A stretch of 64,000 nt of DNA from CAVXXD01 sp963765625 (GCA_963765625.1 CAVXXD010000010.1:372001-436000), one strand, 5' to 3'; shown: positions 7,735 through 16,340, counted from the stretch's first letter. Numbers and translations are program-made. Notes: generated from the letters alone by a model not told the origin.

Positions 7735-10578
7735 ATGAGTATCACGAGCCCGGACGAATTTTACGCCAAGTACGATTTCCCCCTCGATGACTTCCAGAAA
7801 GAGGCCATCGAATGCCTGTACGGCGACAAGTCCACCCTGGTGGTGGCCCCCACCGGCGCGGGCAAGACGGTTATCGCCGAGTACGCCATCCTGCGGGGCA
7901 TGGAAGAAGGGATGAAGACCTTCTACACCACCCCCATCAAGGCCCTTTCCAATCAGAAGTTCCGAGACCTCTCCGCCTGGTTCGGCATGGACAAAGTGGG
8001 CCTGCTCACCGGGGACAACAGCATCAACTCCGAAGCCCCCATCGTGGTGATGACCACCGAGGTGCTGCGCAACATGATCTACGAGCGTTCCAACACCCTG
8101 AACGGCCTGCGCTACGCCATCCTGGACGAGTGCCACTACCTCATGGACCCCTTCCGCGGGCCGGTGTGGGAGGAGATCATCATCCACCTCCCGGCTTCGG
8201 TCAAGATAGTCGGCCTCTCCGCCACCGTCTCCAACTTCCGCGACTTCGGCGGCTGGCTCAACGCCCTCCGCGGCGACGTGGGTATCGTCAGCACCAGCGA
8301 ACGGCCGGTGCCCCTGCGGCACTACTACTTCATCGGCCGCACCATGACCAACCTCTTCTCGGACAAGGCCTCGCGGGTGGTCACCGACTACCAGAAGATG
8401 CTCTCCCGCGACAAGGATAGCGGCAAACCGGTTCGCGCCCGCAACCTCATCCCCCGCCGCTCGCGGGTGGTGATGCAGCTGCACAAGTCGGGCATGCTCC
8501 CGGCCATCTACTTCATCTTCAGCCGTGCCGGTTGCAGCGCCGCGGTGGGCCATTGCGTCGAAGACGGCCTGGACCTCACCTCCGAGGAAGAAAAGATCGA
8601 GATCGAGGAGAAGGCCCTGATCGAACTGGCGCGCCTGCCCGAGGAGGACCTCAAGGTGTTCGGATACGAGCAATGGCTGGAAGCCCTGAAGAAGGGTGTC
8701 TCCTCCCACCACGCCGGGATGCTCCCCCTCTTCAAGGAGATCGTGGAAGACCTCTTCGCCCAGGGGCTGATCAAGGTCTGCTTCGCCACCGAGACGCTTT
8801 CCCTGGGGATCAACATGCCGGCCAAGACGGTGGTGATCGAGAGCCTGTTTAAGTTCAACGGGGAGAGCCACGAACTGCTCACCTCCACCCAGTACACCCA
8901 GCTGACGGGGAGGGCAGGGCGGCGCGGCATCGACCCGGTGGGCAACGGCGTGGTGCTTCACCATCCCATGGTCACCCTGGCCCAGGTGCAGCGCCTGGCC
9001 AAAAAGGAGAGCCTGCCCCTGGTCTCCAGCTTCTCTATTTCTTACAACATGGCCTTAAACCTTTTACAGAACTACAGCCTCGACGAGTCCACCAAGATAA
9101 TCAACTCCTCCTTCGCCCAGTACACAGCCGACCGTGACGTGGTCAAACTGGAGAAGGCGCAGCAGAAGCACCAGCGGATCATCGACCAGCTGCGTACCGA
9201 GATGACCTGCGAAAAGGGTGACGCCGAGGAGTACCTCAAGCTGCGCGGGGAGATCTCCCGCCTGGAGAAGGAATCGGCGCAGGAACGGCGGCGCAACCGC
9301 ACCCAGCTCATCAACCACGAGCTGGTGGAGCTGGCCACCGGCGACGTGGTGACCATCCAGCGCAAGGGGGAGAAGCACCGCGCCATGGTGCTGTCGGTGG
9401 ACGAGGACCCCCGCGGCAATCCCCGCCTGCACGTCTCGGACGAGCGGGGGCGCCACTACCACGCCGACTACCACAACTTCAACGCCCTGCCGCAGGTGCT
9501 GGGCCACTACGATGGTGACCTCTCGCAGGGTATAAGCAAGAAGCGAGGCCGCGAGATACGCGAGTGGCTGTCCCGCTTCGACGTGCCGCCGCCGGAGCCG
9601 TGGGAAGACGTGGAGCACCCGGCCCGGGTGAGGGAAGAAGTCAAGGCGCTCAAGGTCGAGCTGGAAAAGAGCTACTGCCACCGCTGCGCCAAGAAGGATA
9701 CCTGCATCGGCGTGGCCCGTAAGGCCGTGCAGCTGGGAACGGAGATCGACAGCCTGCGCATCCAGATGGACGCGCGGTCCGACATCGTCTCACGCAAGCT
9801 CCTCTATATCTGTAATACGCTTGAACGCCTGGGCTACCTGGAAGGCGAGAAGCTCACCGAGAAAGGCTTCGTGCTGAGCCGCATCTACAACGAGTGCGAC
9901 CTGCTCCTGGCCGAGTTGATGGACGAGAACATCTTCGCCTGGATGGAGCCGAACGAGATCGCTGCTTTCGCTTCCTGCTTCGTCTACGAGTCGAGGGAGG
10001 CGCCGGTGGGCGGCGACCGGGGCGGACGTGGTTCCCGCCCGGCCCCACCGCCGATACAGATACCCACCGAGAACCTCAGGCAGATAGTGAATCAAGCCCT
10101 GGACCGCCAGGACATCGTCAAGCAAGTCGAGCGCGAAGAGCGCATGGAACTGGTACGCGGCATCGACCCCGGCTTCATGCAAGTGGTGTTCGACTGGGCG
10201 GACGGCTGCGATCTGGAACACATCATCGACACTCATCCCCAGTTCTCGGCCGGCGATTTCGTCCGTTCCATGAAGCAGGTCCTGGACATACTGCGCCAGC
10301 TGGTCGCGGTGGCCGAGGACCCCATGGTCCGTGACCGGCTCTCATCGGCCCGCTCCCTGGTCAACCGGAGCATCGTCGCCTACACCAGCGCGGTCGACTT
10401 CATCGAGGAGGAACTGCAAGAAATCCCCCACGAAGCCGGCTATGGCGAAGTACCGGTAATTCCGCGTGAAGAAGAGGAGCCTCCGGCCGAAGAAGACCCT
10501 GAACCCAGTAAAACTAAGGGTAAAGTAAAAGGTAAGGGTAGAGGCTGGGTCAAAGGCCGGAGCAAGGACAAGGATTAA
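7735..10578 (+). CDS. helY: Ski2/Mtr4-like DEAD/DEAH-box RNA helicase, HelY type
   Basis: 947 residues. Walker A is at about residues 36-45 (VVAPTGAGKT), the DECH Walker B box near 132, and motif VI QLTGRAGRRG near 389. These define a superfamily 2 helicase of the Ski2-like group. A winged-helix and arch-like segment with a Cys cluster (CHRCAKKDTC, about 648-657) follows, then a C-terminal helical DSHCT domain at about 760-900 and a Lys-rich tail (KGKVKGKGRG). Length and order match actinobacterial HelY, thought to act in RNA turnover. The gene has its own probable leaderless promoter and is followed 22 nt later by a membrane protein gene. The reading frame is intact. Confidence 0.9.
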   Translation: MSITSPDEFYAKYDFPLDDFQKEAIECLYGDKSTLVVAPTGAGKTVIAEYAILRGMEEGMKTFYTTPIKALSNQKFRDLSAWFGMDKVGLLTGDNSINSEAPIVVMTTEVLRNMIYERSNTLNGLRYAILDECHYLMDPFRGPVWEEIIIHLPASVKIVGLSATVSNFRDFGGWLNALRGDVGIVSTSERPVPLRHYYFIGRTMTNLFSDKASRVVTDYQKMLSRDKDSGKPVRARNLIPRRSRVVMQLHKSGMLPAIYFIFSRAGCSAAVGHCVEDGLDLTSEEEKIEIEEKALIELARLPEEDLKVFGYEQWLEALKKGVSSHHAGMLPLFKEIVEDLFAQGLIKVCFATETLSLGINMPAKTVVIESLFKFNGESHELLTSTQYTQLTGRAGRRGIDPVGNGVVLHHPMVTLAQVQRLAKKESLPLVSSFSISYNMALNLLQNYSLDESTKIINSSFAQYTADRDVVKLEKAQQKHQRIIDQLRTEMTCEKGDAEEYLKLRGEISRLEKESAQERRRNRTQLINHELVELATGDVVTIQRKGEKHRAMVLSVDEDPRGNPRLHVSDERGRHYHADYHNFNALPQVLGHYDGDLSQGISKKRGREIREWLSRFDVPPPEPWEDVEHPARVREEVKALKVELEKSYCHRCAKKDTCIGVARKAVQLGTEIDSLRIQMDARSDIVSRKLLYICNTLERLGYLEGEKLTEKGFVLSRIYNECDLLLAELMDENIFAWMEPNEIAAFASCFVYESREAPVGGDRGGRGSRPAPPPIQIPTENLRQIVNQALDRQDIVKQVEREERMELVRGIDPGFMQVVFDWADGCDLEHIIDTHPQFSAGDFVRSMKQVLDILRQLVAVAEDPMVRDRLSSARSLVNRSIVAYTSAVDFIEEELQEIPHEAGYGEVPVIPREEEEPPAEEDPEPSKTKGKVKGKGRGWVKGRSKDKD

Positions 10579-10600
10579 GCCGCAGGCCAGGTCCAAGGGT

Positions 10601-10996
10601 ATGAAAGAAGATAACTGGAGCACCGGAGCCACCTGGACCTGTTCCGGTCTGCTGCTGGCCGCGGGGCTCACGCCCTGCATACTGTTCGCCGTCGCCACCC
10701 ATCACCTTCTCTGGGCCACCCTGCTTCTAGTGACTCTACCGGTGGCCCTGATGCCGTCCCTCTACCTGACCCTCTTCTCGGGACGGAAGGACCTCCAACT
10801 CTACCTGGGTTCGCTGTACATCCCGGCCGGGTTGTGGGTGCTGCTCTGGAGTTTCATACCCGAGACACACGGCTGGGTCCGTGACAGCCTGGTAGCTTCA
10901 GGTTGTTTTCTCATAGCCCTGGGCCTGATCTTCCTCTTTCTTTTCCTCTCGGAATACCGGGATAAAAAGAAGAGACAAGAGGCCGCCGCCGGATGA
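10601..10996 (+). CDS. Small integral membrane protein, unknown family
   Basis: 131 residues with four hydrophobic segments at about 12-32, 36-58, 66-84 and 95-117, followed by a charged C-tail (SEYRDKKKRQE). The ATG lies 22 nt after the helicase stop. The stop overlaps the start of the next gene in an ATGA configuration, so the two are translationally coupled. No motif was recognised. The partner gene is a DUF2085-like membrane protein, and the two may form a membrane complex. Confidence 0.7.
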   Translation: MKEDNWSTGATWTCSGLLLAAGLTPCILFAVATHHLLWATLLLVTLPVALMPSLYLTLFSGRKDLQLYLGSLYIPAGLWVLLWSFIPETHGWVRDSLVASGCFLIALGLIFLFLFLSEYRDKKKRQEAAAG

Positions 10997-11676
10997 GCGG
11001 CTGGGACAGTTTCCTCGACTGGTTGGGATATGCCGTCTGCCACCAGCTGCCGGAGCGCACCATTCACTTCGGGGACCACGCCCTGTTTATCTGCGCCCGT
11101 GACACCGGACTCTACGCGGGTTTCTTGCTGACCGTGGCGCTGGCGGCGATGGCCTGGCGGCGGCGGCAGGGTGGCCTTCCCGCGCGCCCCTGGCAGGCGG
11201 CCATGCTGCTGGCCCTGTTGTATTTCGCCTTCGACGCCGTGACCTCCACCCTGGAGTGGCGGGCCAGCAACGACGTCTTCCGCTTCACCAGCGGGCTGGC
11301 GATGGGGTCGGCGGCAGCCCTGCTGGTCTGCCCCCTGGTCCACCGCCTGGCCTGGAACGCGCCGCGGGAGTCACGCTTGATGAGCAGCCGGCCGCAGCCG
11401 TGGCTGCTGGCGGCGGGGCTGGGCGGGGCCTGCATGATGTTCCTGCTTCACCCCGCCTGGCTCTTCCGCCCGGCCCAGGTGGTGTTGCTGCTGTGTTTCG
11501 CCGGTACCCTCTGCTACCTCAATTTCGGGCTGGCCGCCTCGCTGTGGGCGGCAGCGGTCTCGGAACAGGAGGGTGGCCTCTCCCGCCGGGCGCTGGCCTG
11601 CTGCGCGGCCGCCTCGCCCCTGCTGGCGGCGGCGGAGGTCGCCTTCGCCCACTGGCTCCACACCACCCTGGCCTGA
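10993..11676 (+). CDS. DUF2085-type membrane protein
   Basis: 227 residues with about six transmembrane segments. Near the N-terminus it carries GYAVCHQLPERTIHF and ICARDTGLYAGFL, the CHQ(x)nCxRDxGxYxG pattern typical of DUF2085 proteins, which are predicted membrane proteins of unknown function. The start overlaps the preceding stop (ATGA). The family assignment rests on the CHQ and CxRDTGLY motifs and is fairly good; function is unknown. The conserved Cys and His residues could bind a metal or form a disulfide. Confidence 0.75.
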   Translation: MSGWDSFLDWLGYAVCHQLPERTIHFGDHALFICARDTGLYAGFLLTVALAAMAWRRRQGGLPARPWQAAMLLALLYFAFDAVTSTLEWRASNDVFRFTSGLAMGSAAALLVCPLVHRLAWNAPRESRLMSSRPQPWLLAAGLGGACMMFLLHPAWLFRPAQVVLLLCFAGTLCYLNFGLAASLWAAAVSEQEGGLSRRALACCAAASPLLAAAEVAFAHWLHTTLA

Positions 11677-11683
11677 TTGCCGC

Positions 11684-11689
11684 TATAAT
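11684..11689 (+). promoter_or_regulatory. Candidate -10 box (TATAAT)
   Basis: A consensus TATAAT lies 35 nt before the ATG of the metallo-hydrolase gene, just after the previous stop. No convincing -35 box is seen at 16-18 nt, so this is a weak promoter call. Confidence 0.35.
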
Positions 11690-11718
11690 TCTTCTTATGA
11701 AAGAAAGGGGTGATCAGT

Positions 11719-12408
11719 ATGGACGAAGTGATCCGTATCGCGGGCCCGATCGAGAACTGCTACCTGGTCAAGGGCGAGCACTGTTACCTGGTGGACACGG
11801 GCATCAGGCCGACGCGTAAAAAGATCTACAAGGCCCTGGCGCAGGCGGGGGTCAAGCCCGCCGACCTGGAGTACATCTTCATCACCCATTACCACGCCGA
11901 CCACACCGGCAGCCTGGCCGTCCTGGCGCGCGAGAGCGGCGCCAAGGTGGTGGCGGGTGTCGAGGAAGTGCCTTACATCCAGGGCGACAAGGAACAGATG
12001 CGCCCTTCGTCACTCAGCCCCCTGGGGCGTTTAATGGGCAAGCTGCCCCCGTCCCTTCTCAAGAGTTACCAGAAGTTCGAGTTCGTCACGGTGGACTTGC
12101 CCCTGTCGGAAGGCGAGACCTTAGGCGACCTCGGGCTGGAAGTGATCGACCTGCCCGGCCACACCTACGGGGGCATCGGCCTGGTGGACCGCGCCAACCG
12201 CCGGGCCTTCGTGGGAGACCTCGCCTCCAACTACCTCGGCCGCACCGGCGGGCCCACCCTGAGCGCCAGCTACTCCCTCGAGGCCATCGGCGAGTCCCTG
12301 CGCAAGCTGGCCGCCCTGGACGTCGACTACATGTACCCCGGCCACGGCAAGATCATCGGGCCGCGCGCCTCGGAACTGGTCGGGGATTACGCGAAGAAGA
12401 AGTACTGA
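11719..12408 (+). CDS. MBL-fold metallo-hydrolase
   Basis: About 229 residues from ATG 11719, preceded by AAAGGGGTGATC as ribosome binding site; a GTG at 11710 overlaps that site and is less likely. The zinc motif HYHADHTG is at about residues 56-63. Further ligands are the His in DLPGHTYGG and the Asp in FVGDLASN, with the final His in YPGHG. This is the complete metallo-beta-lactamase-fold set for a two-zinc hydrolase such as a glyoxalase II-like or lactonase-like enzyme. The substrate cannot be inferred. It is the last gene of the plus-strand block that starts at helY. Confidence 0.85.
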   Translation: MDEVIRIAGPIENCYLVKGEHCYLVDTGIRPTRKKIYKALAQAGVKPADLEYIFITHYHADHTGSLAVLARESGAKVVAGVEEVPYIQGDKEQMRPSSLSPLGRLMGKLPPSLLKSYQKFEFVTVDLPLSEGETLGDLGLEVIDLPGHTYGGIGLVDRANRRAFVGDLASNYLGRTGGPTLSASYSLEAIGESLRKLAALDVDYMYPGHGKIIGPRASELVGDYAKKKY

Positions 12409-12599
12409 CCCTTGATCAGAAGCCGTTTGGGCATACGTCACGACTAAATAAATAGCAGCCCCTGCGAGAAGAGTTTGAAGAACATAGCTAGTAGATATCA
12501 GAGGGGTTAAGCGTTTACACCATCGTCGATGATGAGGTATCAACAGATCAGTGCCCAGGAAACCTGGGGCGATTCAATATATCCTTATCTCTACGCTGG
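12409..12599. other. Intergenic region between convergent genes
   Basis: Roughly 190 nt of lower GC content between the metallo-hydrolase stop and the nucleotidyltransferase stop. It contains one short hairpin, CCCAGG-AAA-CCTGGG at 12554-12568, without a T-run. No gene or recognisable regulatory element is seen. Confidence 0.5.
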
Positions 12600-13142
12600 T
12601 TAGAGGGATTCGAACAGGGCAACCAGACCCGACCCGGGGAGGGAGGCATCGAACTCCTCCAGCCACCCGCGGACATAGTCCCGGTCCAGGCTGGGGTTCT
12701 TGAGGATGATGCCCCTGGCATCCTCGAGGTCGCGGGGACGGCGGGCAAAGAGTTTATGGATGACCAGGTCCTCCGCGGATGCGAAGCGCACGGGAGTGCC
12801 CTTTATGTCTACGACGGAAGCCCGCTCGATAGCCTGCCGCTCGTACGGGGTAAAGGAGAAGATGAAGTCCACACGCATGCCTGAGGGCGCGTGGCGCGCC
12901 GGCAACACCATGGTGCGCCTCACGAAGGCCCTTACGTCCTCCGGGAGGGCTTCCAGTCCCAGTTCTTCGACGGCTTCCAGGACCAGGTCCATGCCCTCCG
13001 GCCCGATGCCCAGAGTGACGTCGATATCGCGGGTAAGGCGCGGCTCTCCGTGGATGAGCACCGCCTGCCCACCTATGACCATGTAGGGGATGCCTTTCCC
13101 GTCCAGAGAATGGGCTATCGCGGAGATAAGCTCTTTGTACAT
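12600..13142 (-). CDS. Nucleotidyltransferase-fold toxin-like protein (MNT/AbiEii type)
   Basis: 180 residues. The motif GGQAVLIHG followed by RLTRDIDVTLG is the GG-x(n)-DxD signature of polymerase-beta-like nucleotidyltransferases, and VDFIFSFTPYE supplies the third acidic residue. Proteins of this size paired with a small upstream gene are usually toxin-antitoxin components (MNT/HEPN or AbiEii-like) that modify tRNA or a partner protein. The upstream 72-residue gene overlaps it by 28 nt, indicating tight coupling. A second TA pair lies immediately beyond. The target is unknown. Confidence 0.75.
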   Translation of the reverse strand: MYKELISAIAHSLDGKGIPYMVIGGQAVLIHGEPRLTRDIDVTLGIGPEGMDLVLEAVEELGLEALPEDVRAFVRRTMVLPARHAPSGMRVDFIFSFTPYERQAIERASVVDIKGTPVRFASAEDLVIHKLFARRPRDLEDARGIILKNPSLDRDYVRGWLEEFDASLPGSGLVALFESL

Positions 13143-13333
13143 GCGTTCAGGGTTTTCGCTATGCGGATATCTACTTCAACGCCCTCCATCGGGTCCTTCG
13201 GGGGCCAGACGCCCAGGTCGACCGCTTCCTCCAGCAGACCTTCGATAATGGCGACGGCCTGGTCGTAGGTAAACCGTTCCTCGGCAACCAGTTTCCTCTC
13301 GAATTCCGCGAAGTACTCCGGGTCTTTTATCAT
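13115..13333 (-). CDS. Putative antitoxin partner of the nucleotidyltransferase
   Basis: 72 residues, starting MIKDPEYFAEFERKLVAEERF and ending with GVWPPKDPMEGVEVDIRIAKTL. It lies directly upstream of, and overlaps by 28 nt, the nucleotidyltransferase gene. Small acidic proteins with a conserved LPPKDPLEGIEVDIRIAK-like end commonly precede such nucleotidyltransferases. The pairing is established by context; the antitoxin role is inferred. There is no DNA-binding motif. Confidence 0.6.
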   Translation of the reverse strand: MIKDPEYFAEFERKLVAEERFTYDQAVAIIEGLLEEAVDLGVWPPKDPMEGVEVDIRIAKTLNACTKSLSPR

Positions 13334-13428
13334 TATTACATTATATAAAATATTACGGCCGGGTTAAAGGCTATCCCCCAGGAAGCAAACGAAAGCAGAT
13401 CTACCTTTCGGGTGAGCAGGACCGCGAA

Positions 13429-13680
13429 TTGCGTCAGCTCTCCTTCCTCAATGGTGCTTCACAGGCTGATGTAATCAGGAAGGCGCTGGACCATTACCTG
13501 GCAGAGAGCCGGTCACCAACGCCGGAGGCAGCCCCGAAGGCCGGCAAGAAGCGTGGCGGGAAGGCGGAGAAGGCCCCCGCGCCGCTTTCCGGTATCGTCG
13601 GCCTGGCCGGTGACCTTGATGCCCCGGAGGACCTCTCGTCCCGTCACGACTTCTACCTCTACGGTGGTGATCAGTATTGA
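13429..13680 (+). CDS. Ribbon-helix-helix antitoxin, VapB-like
   Basis: The frame is open from before 13387, and the conserved RHH strand (KRKQIYLSGEQDREL) begins upstream of the first usable start, TTG 13429. The true start is therefore uncertain: no ATG/GTG precedes the strand, so it may be non-canonical or damaged. The helix region LNGASQADVIRKALDHYL is typical of CopG/VapB DNA-binding antitoxins. A Lys/Ala-rich linker follows, then a C-terminal toxin-binding tail. The stop overlaps the start of the PIN-domain gene by 4 nt, a standard TA layout, so autoregulation is expected. Confidence 0.65.
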   Translation: MRQLSFLNGASQADVIRKALDHYLAESRSPTPEAAPKAGKKRGGKAEKAPAPLSGIVGLAGDLDAPEDLSSRHDFYLYGGDQY

Positions 13681-14102
13681 GGCTGGTCTGCATGGACACT
13701 TCTGCCTGGGTAGCCCTGGTGTTCCCCCGTGATTCCAATCACCGCAAAGCTGTCGCCCTCTATCGCCAACTCTCGCAAGAGCACGTCACCCTGGTCACCA
13801 CCGACTACGTAATGGATGAGACCCTCACTCTCCTCCGCAGCCGCGGCTTCACCGGCAAACACATGACAGCCTTCCGGCTGGAGATAGAAGCCGCGTGCGA
13901 GCAGAAGTCCCTGCGCCTGATGATAACGGACGAGTCCGCATTCCATCGTACCTGGGATACTTTTCTGAAGCATGAATCGCAGGGTGCCTCTTTTACCGAT
14001 TGCCACCTGGCTCTGGCGGCGCGCCGAATCGAGGCGGACGGCATCTTTTCCTTCGATTCGCACTTCGAAGCCATGGGCTTCAGGGTGCTACCGGGAGCCT
14101 GA
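13677..14102 (+). CDS. vapC: PIN-domain ribonuclease toxin, VapC-like
   Basis: 141 residues from TTG 13677, which overlaps the antitoxin stop; an ATG at 13692 is an alternative. MDTSAWVAL supplies the first PIN acidic residue, DYVMDETLTLL the second, and SFTDCHLALAARR with IFSFDSHFEAMG the last acidic residues and the typical C-terminal fold. VapC toxins are Mg-dependent endoribonucleases that usually cut tRNA or rRNA. Together with the RHH gene it forms a complete VapBC module. Confidence 0.85.
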   Translation: MRLVCMDTSAWVALVFPRDSNHRKAVALYRQLSQEHVTLVTTDYVMDETLTLLRSRGFTGKHMTAFRLEIEAACEQKSLRLMITDESAFHRTWDTFLKHESQGASFTDCHLALAARRIEADGIFSFDSHFEAMGFRVLPGA

Positions 14103-14108
14103 AGAAAC

Positions 14109-14522
14109 TCATTCCTTATCCGGGCCAGGGCCGTACCGGTATCCCCCGGAGCCGGGCCGGGTGTCGATGTCGTCCTCGTAACGCAGCGCTTTCCAGTCGC
14201 GATCGCCGGTGCGCACGTTGATGACTTCTTCCACCGGGTAGACGAAGATGATGCCGTCCCCTTCCTCACCGGTGCGGCAGACCTCGCAGATGGCCTTGAC
14301 GGTCTTGTCCACGTTGTGGCCGCTGAGCACGATGTTGACCTGGGTGCGGGGCAGCAGATCGACGTGGTAGGTCCCGGCCCGGCCGGTCAGCTCGATGCCC
14401 CCCTGCCGTCCGTGCCCTCGTACCTCCGTCACGTTCATACCCACGATACCGATGCGGCGCAGGGCTTCCTTTACGTCGTCCAGCTTCTCTTCGCGGATGA
14501 TGGCTTCTATCTTCTTGATCAT
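14109..14522 (-). CDS. glnK: PII nitrogen regulatory protein (GlnK type)
   Basis: 137 residues, 30 nt downstream of the ammonium transporter gene at 14553, the classic amt-glnK order. MIKKIEAIIREEKLDDVKEAL is the N-terminal PII strand/helix. The T-loop region (GRAGTYHVDLLPR) has a Tyr at the usual regulatory place. The C-terminal signature TGEEGDGIIFVYPVEEVINVRTG is strongly conserved. PII trimers bind ATP/ADP and 2-oxoglutarate and block Amt when nitrogen is sufficient. The C-tail after residue 112 is longer than usual (DWKALRYEDDIDTRPGSGGYRYGPG). Co-expression with amt from the GlnR-controlled promoter is expected. Confidence 0.92.
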   Translation of the reverse strand: MIKKIEAIIREEKLDDVKEALRRIGIVGMNVTEVRGHGRQGGIELTGRAGTYHVDLLPRTQVNIVLSGHNVDKTVKAICEVCRTGEEGDGIIFVYPVEEVINVRTGDRDWKALRYEDDIDTRPGSGGYRYGPGPDKE

Positions 14523-14552
14523 CTTTATAACCTCCCGATTCTCTCCACGCCC

Positions 14553-15782
14553 TCAGACGAAAGAACGTTCGCCGTGCGAACTGATGTCCAGGCCTACTTC
14601 TTCTTCCTGCGGGCTCACTCGCAGGCCCATGGTCCAGTTGAGCACCTTGGCCAGCGCGAAGGTCACCGCGAAGGAAAAGACGATGACGATGCCCGCCGCC
14701 GCGGCTTGCTTCCCCAGTAAAGAAGCGTTGCCGTAGAAGAGGCCATCGGCCCCCGCCGCGTTAACGGTGGTGGTGGCGAACAGCCCCGTCAACAGCGCCC
14801 CGGTAGTGCCGCCCATGCCATGGCAGGCCCAGACGTCCAGCGACTCGTCCAACCCCCAGCGCTGTCGCAGGCGGATGCAGAAGTAACTGATCGCCGCGGC
14901 GATGCCCCCGATGGGGATGGCCGCCACCGGCTTGACGAACCCCGAAGCCGGGGTGATGGCCACCAGGCCCACCACCGCGCCGGTGACGATGCCCAGCACA
15001 CTGGGCTTCTCGTCCAGCCACCAGCTCAAACACATCCACACCAGGCAGGCCGCCGCCGCCGCTGTATTCGTAGCCACCAGGGCGTTAACGGCCACGCCGT
15101 TGGCCCCCAACGCGCTGCCGCCGTTGAAACCGAACCAGCCCATCCACAACAGGCCCGCGCCCAGCACCGTGTAGGGGATGTGCGAAGGCTCCATGGATAT
15201 CTTACCGTATCCCTTGCGCGCCCCGATAACCATGGCGAAGGCCAGCGCGGCGAAGCCCGCGGTGATGTGCACCACGGTGCCTCCGGCGAAGTCCAGGGCG
15301 CCCAGCTTGCGCAGGATGCCGCCTTCCGCCCAGACCCAGTGGCAGACCGGGTCGTAGACCAGGGTGGCCCAGAGCAGGGTGAAAACCAGGTAGGTCCTGA
15401 AGCTGATGCGCTCCACGAAGGCGCCGGTGATGAGGGCCGGCGTGATCACCGCGAACATCATCTGGTAGGCGCTGAAGGAGAGATGCGGGATGGTGGCGGC
15501 GTAGGTGGCGTTGGGGAGGGCGCCCACTCCGGAGAGGCCAAGGTATTTCAGGCCGCCCAGCCACCCTCCCAGGGTGGGCCCGAAGGAGAGGGTATACCCG
15601 AACAGCACCCACTGGATGCTGATGAGGGCGATGGTGATGAAGCTCAGGTTCAAGGTGGAGAGGAGGTTCTTCTTGCGCACCATCCCCCCGTAAAAAAAGG
15701 CCAGGGCCGGCGTCATCATCAGCACCAGGGCCGTGGCGATCAGTATCCAGGCGGTGTCTCCCGCGTTGATGCTCGGGTCCAT
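14553..15782 (-). CDS. amt: Ammonium transporter Amt
   Basis: 409 residues with about 11 transmembrane segments. It starts MDPSINAGDTAWILIATALVL, the usual GDTAW Amt entry, and has ALAFFYGGMVRKKN in the first helices, DFAGGTVVHITAG with the pore-lining His region, and ACHGMGGTTGALLTG for the second His. It is a trimeric ammonium channel for scavenging nitrogen. It is followed by glnK and preceded, 73-110 nt upstream of the ATG, by a GlnR box, so transcription should rise under nitrogen limitation. Confidence 0.93.
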   Translation of the reverse strand: MDPSINAGDTAWILIATALVLMMTPALAFFYGGMVRKKNLLSTLNLSFITIALISIQWVLFGYTLSFGPTLGGWLGGLKYLGLSGVGALPNATYAATIPHLSFSAYQMMFAVITPALITGAFVERISFRTYLVFTLLWATLVYDPVCHWVWAEGGILRKLGALDFAGGTVVHITAGFAALAFAMVIGARKGYGKISMEPSHIPYTVLGAGLLWMGWFGFNGGSALGANGVAVNALVATNTAAAAACLVWMCLSWWLDEKPSVLGIVTGAVVGLVAITPASGFVKPVAAIPIGGIAAAISYFCIRLRQRWGLDESLDVWACHGMGGTTGALLTGLFATTTVNAAGADGLFYGNASLLGKQAAAAGIVIVFSFAVTFALAKVLNWTMGLRVSPQEEEVGLDISSHGERSFV

Positions 15783-15854
15783 ACGGCTTCTCCTCCCTCT
15801 CTTCCGCGCTTTTCAGCCTATGAGAGGAGTATATGAGGCCCGCGTTTCCGACCG

Positions 15855-15892
15855 GTTTCTCCCCTGTTAACGGTATGTTTCGTACAGGTTAA
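15855..15892 (-). promoter_or_regulatory. GlnR box upstream of amt
   Basis: On the coding (minus) strand the sequence reads TTAAC-N6-GAAAC-N6-TTAAC-N6-GAAAC, with every spacer exactly 6 nt. The established actinobacterial GlnR consensus is gTnAC-n6-GaAAC-n6-gTnAC-n6-GaAAC, so all four blocks match apart from the first base of the two TTAAC blocks. It lies 73-110 nt upstream of the amt start, a suitable place for activation. Confidence 0.85.
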
Positions 15893-15968
15893 ATCGACGT
15901 GAACCTCCACCCGGAGACAAGCCCCGAGCGAAGGCCGACACGTCGTTGTGCCATGACACGCCGTTGGG

Positions 15969-16337
15969 TCAGATGGCGTTGAAACCGTTCTCGCCGGTGC
16001 GCACCCGCACCGCGTCCTCGATACCGGAGACGAAGATCTTGCCGTCGCCCTCCTTGCCGGTTCGCGCCGCCGTCATCATGGCCCGCACCACCCGGGAGAC
16101 GTCTTCTTCCAGGACCACCACTTCGCACTTGATCTTGGGCAGGAAGGACCGTCTGTAGGCGGCGCCGCGCCAGACCTGCCGCATCCCCTTCTGCTTGCCG
16201 TGGCCCCTGACCTCGTAGGCGGTGATGCCGGGGTAGCCGATCTTCTCCAGTTCTTCTATGACCTTGCCGAAGATCTCGGGGCGGAATATGCCTTCCACTT
16301 TCCGGATACCAGGCTGTATTTTCTGCATGGGCAACAT
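15969..16337 (-). CDS. glnB: PII nitrogen regulatory protein, second paralogue
   Basis: 122 residues, 3 nt after the stop of the second amt gene. The start ATG 16337 follows GAAAGGGGGCGTGAGCG. The body has the PII fold pattern: FRPEIFGKVIEELEKIGYPG, the T-loop QVWRGAAYRRSFLPK, and the signature TGKEGDGKIFVSGIEDAVRVRTGE. The T-loop differs from that of the paralogue at 14109 and is more like GlnK proteins with an extended basic loop. The Met in the predicted order MLPMQ could also be the start. It is expected to gate the Amt encoded just upstream; the choice of GlnB versus GlnK naming is not decidable. Confidence 0.88.
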   Translation of the reverse strand: MLPMQKIQPGIRKVEGIFRPEIFGKVIEELEKIGYPGITAYEVRGHGKQKGMRQVWRGAAYRRSFLPKIKCEVVVLEEDVSRVVRAMMTAARTGKEGDGKIFVSGIEDAVRVRTGENGFNAI

Positions 16338-16340
16338 CGC

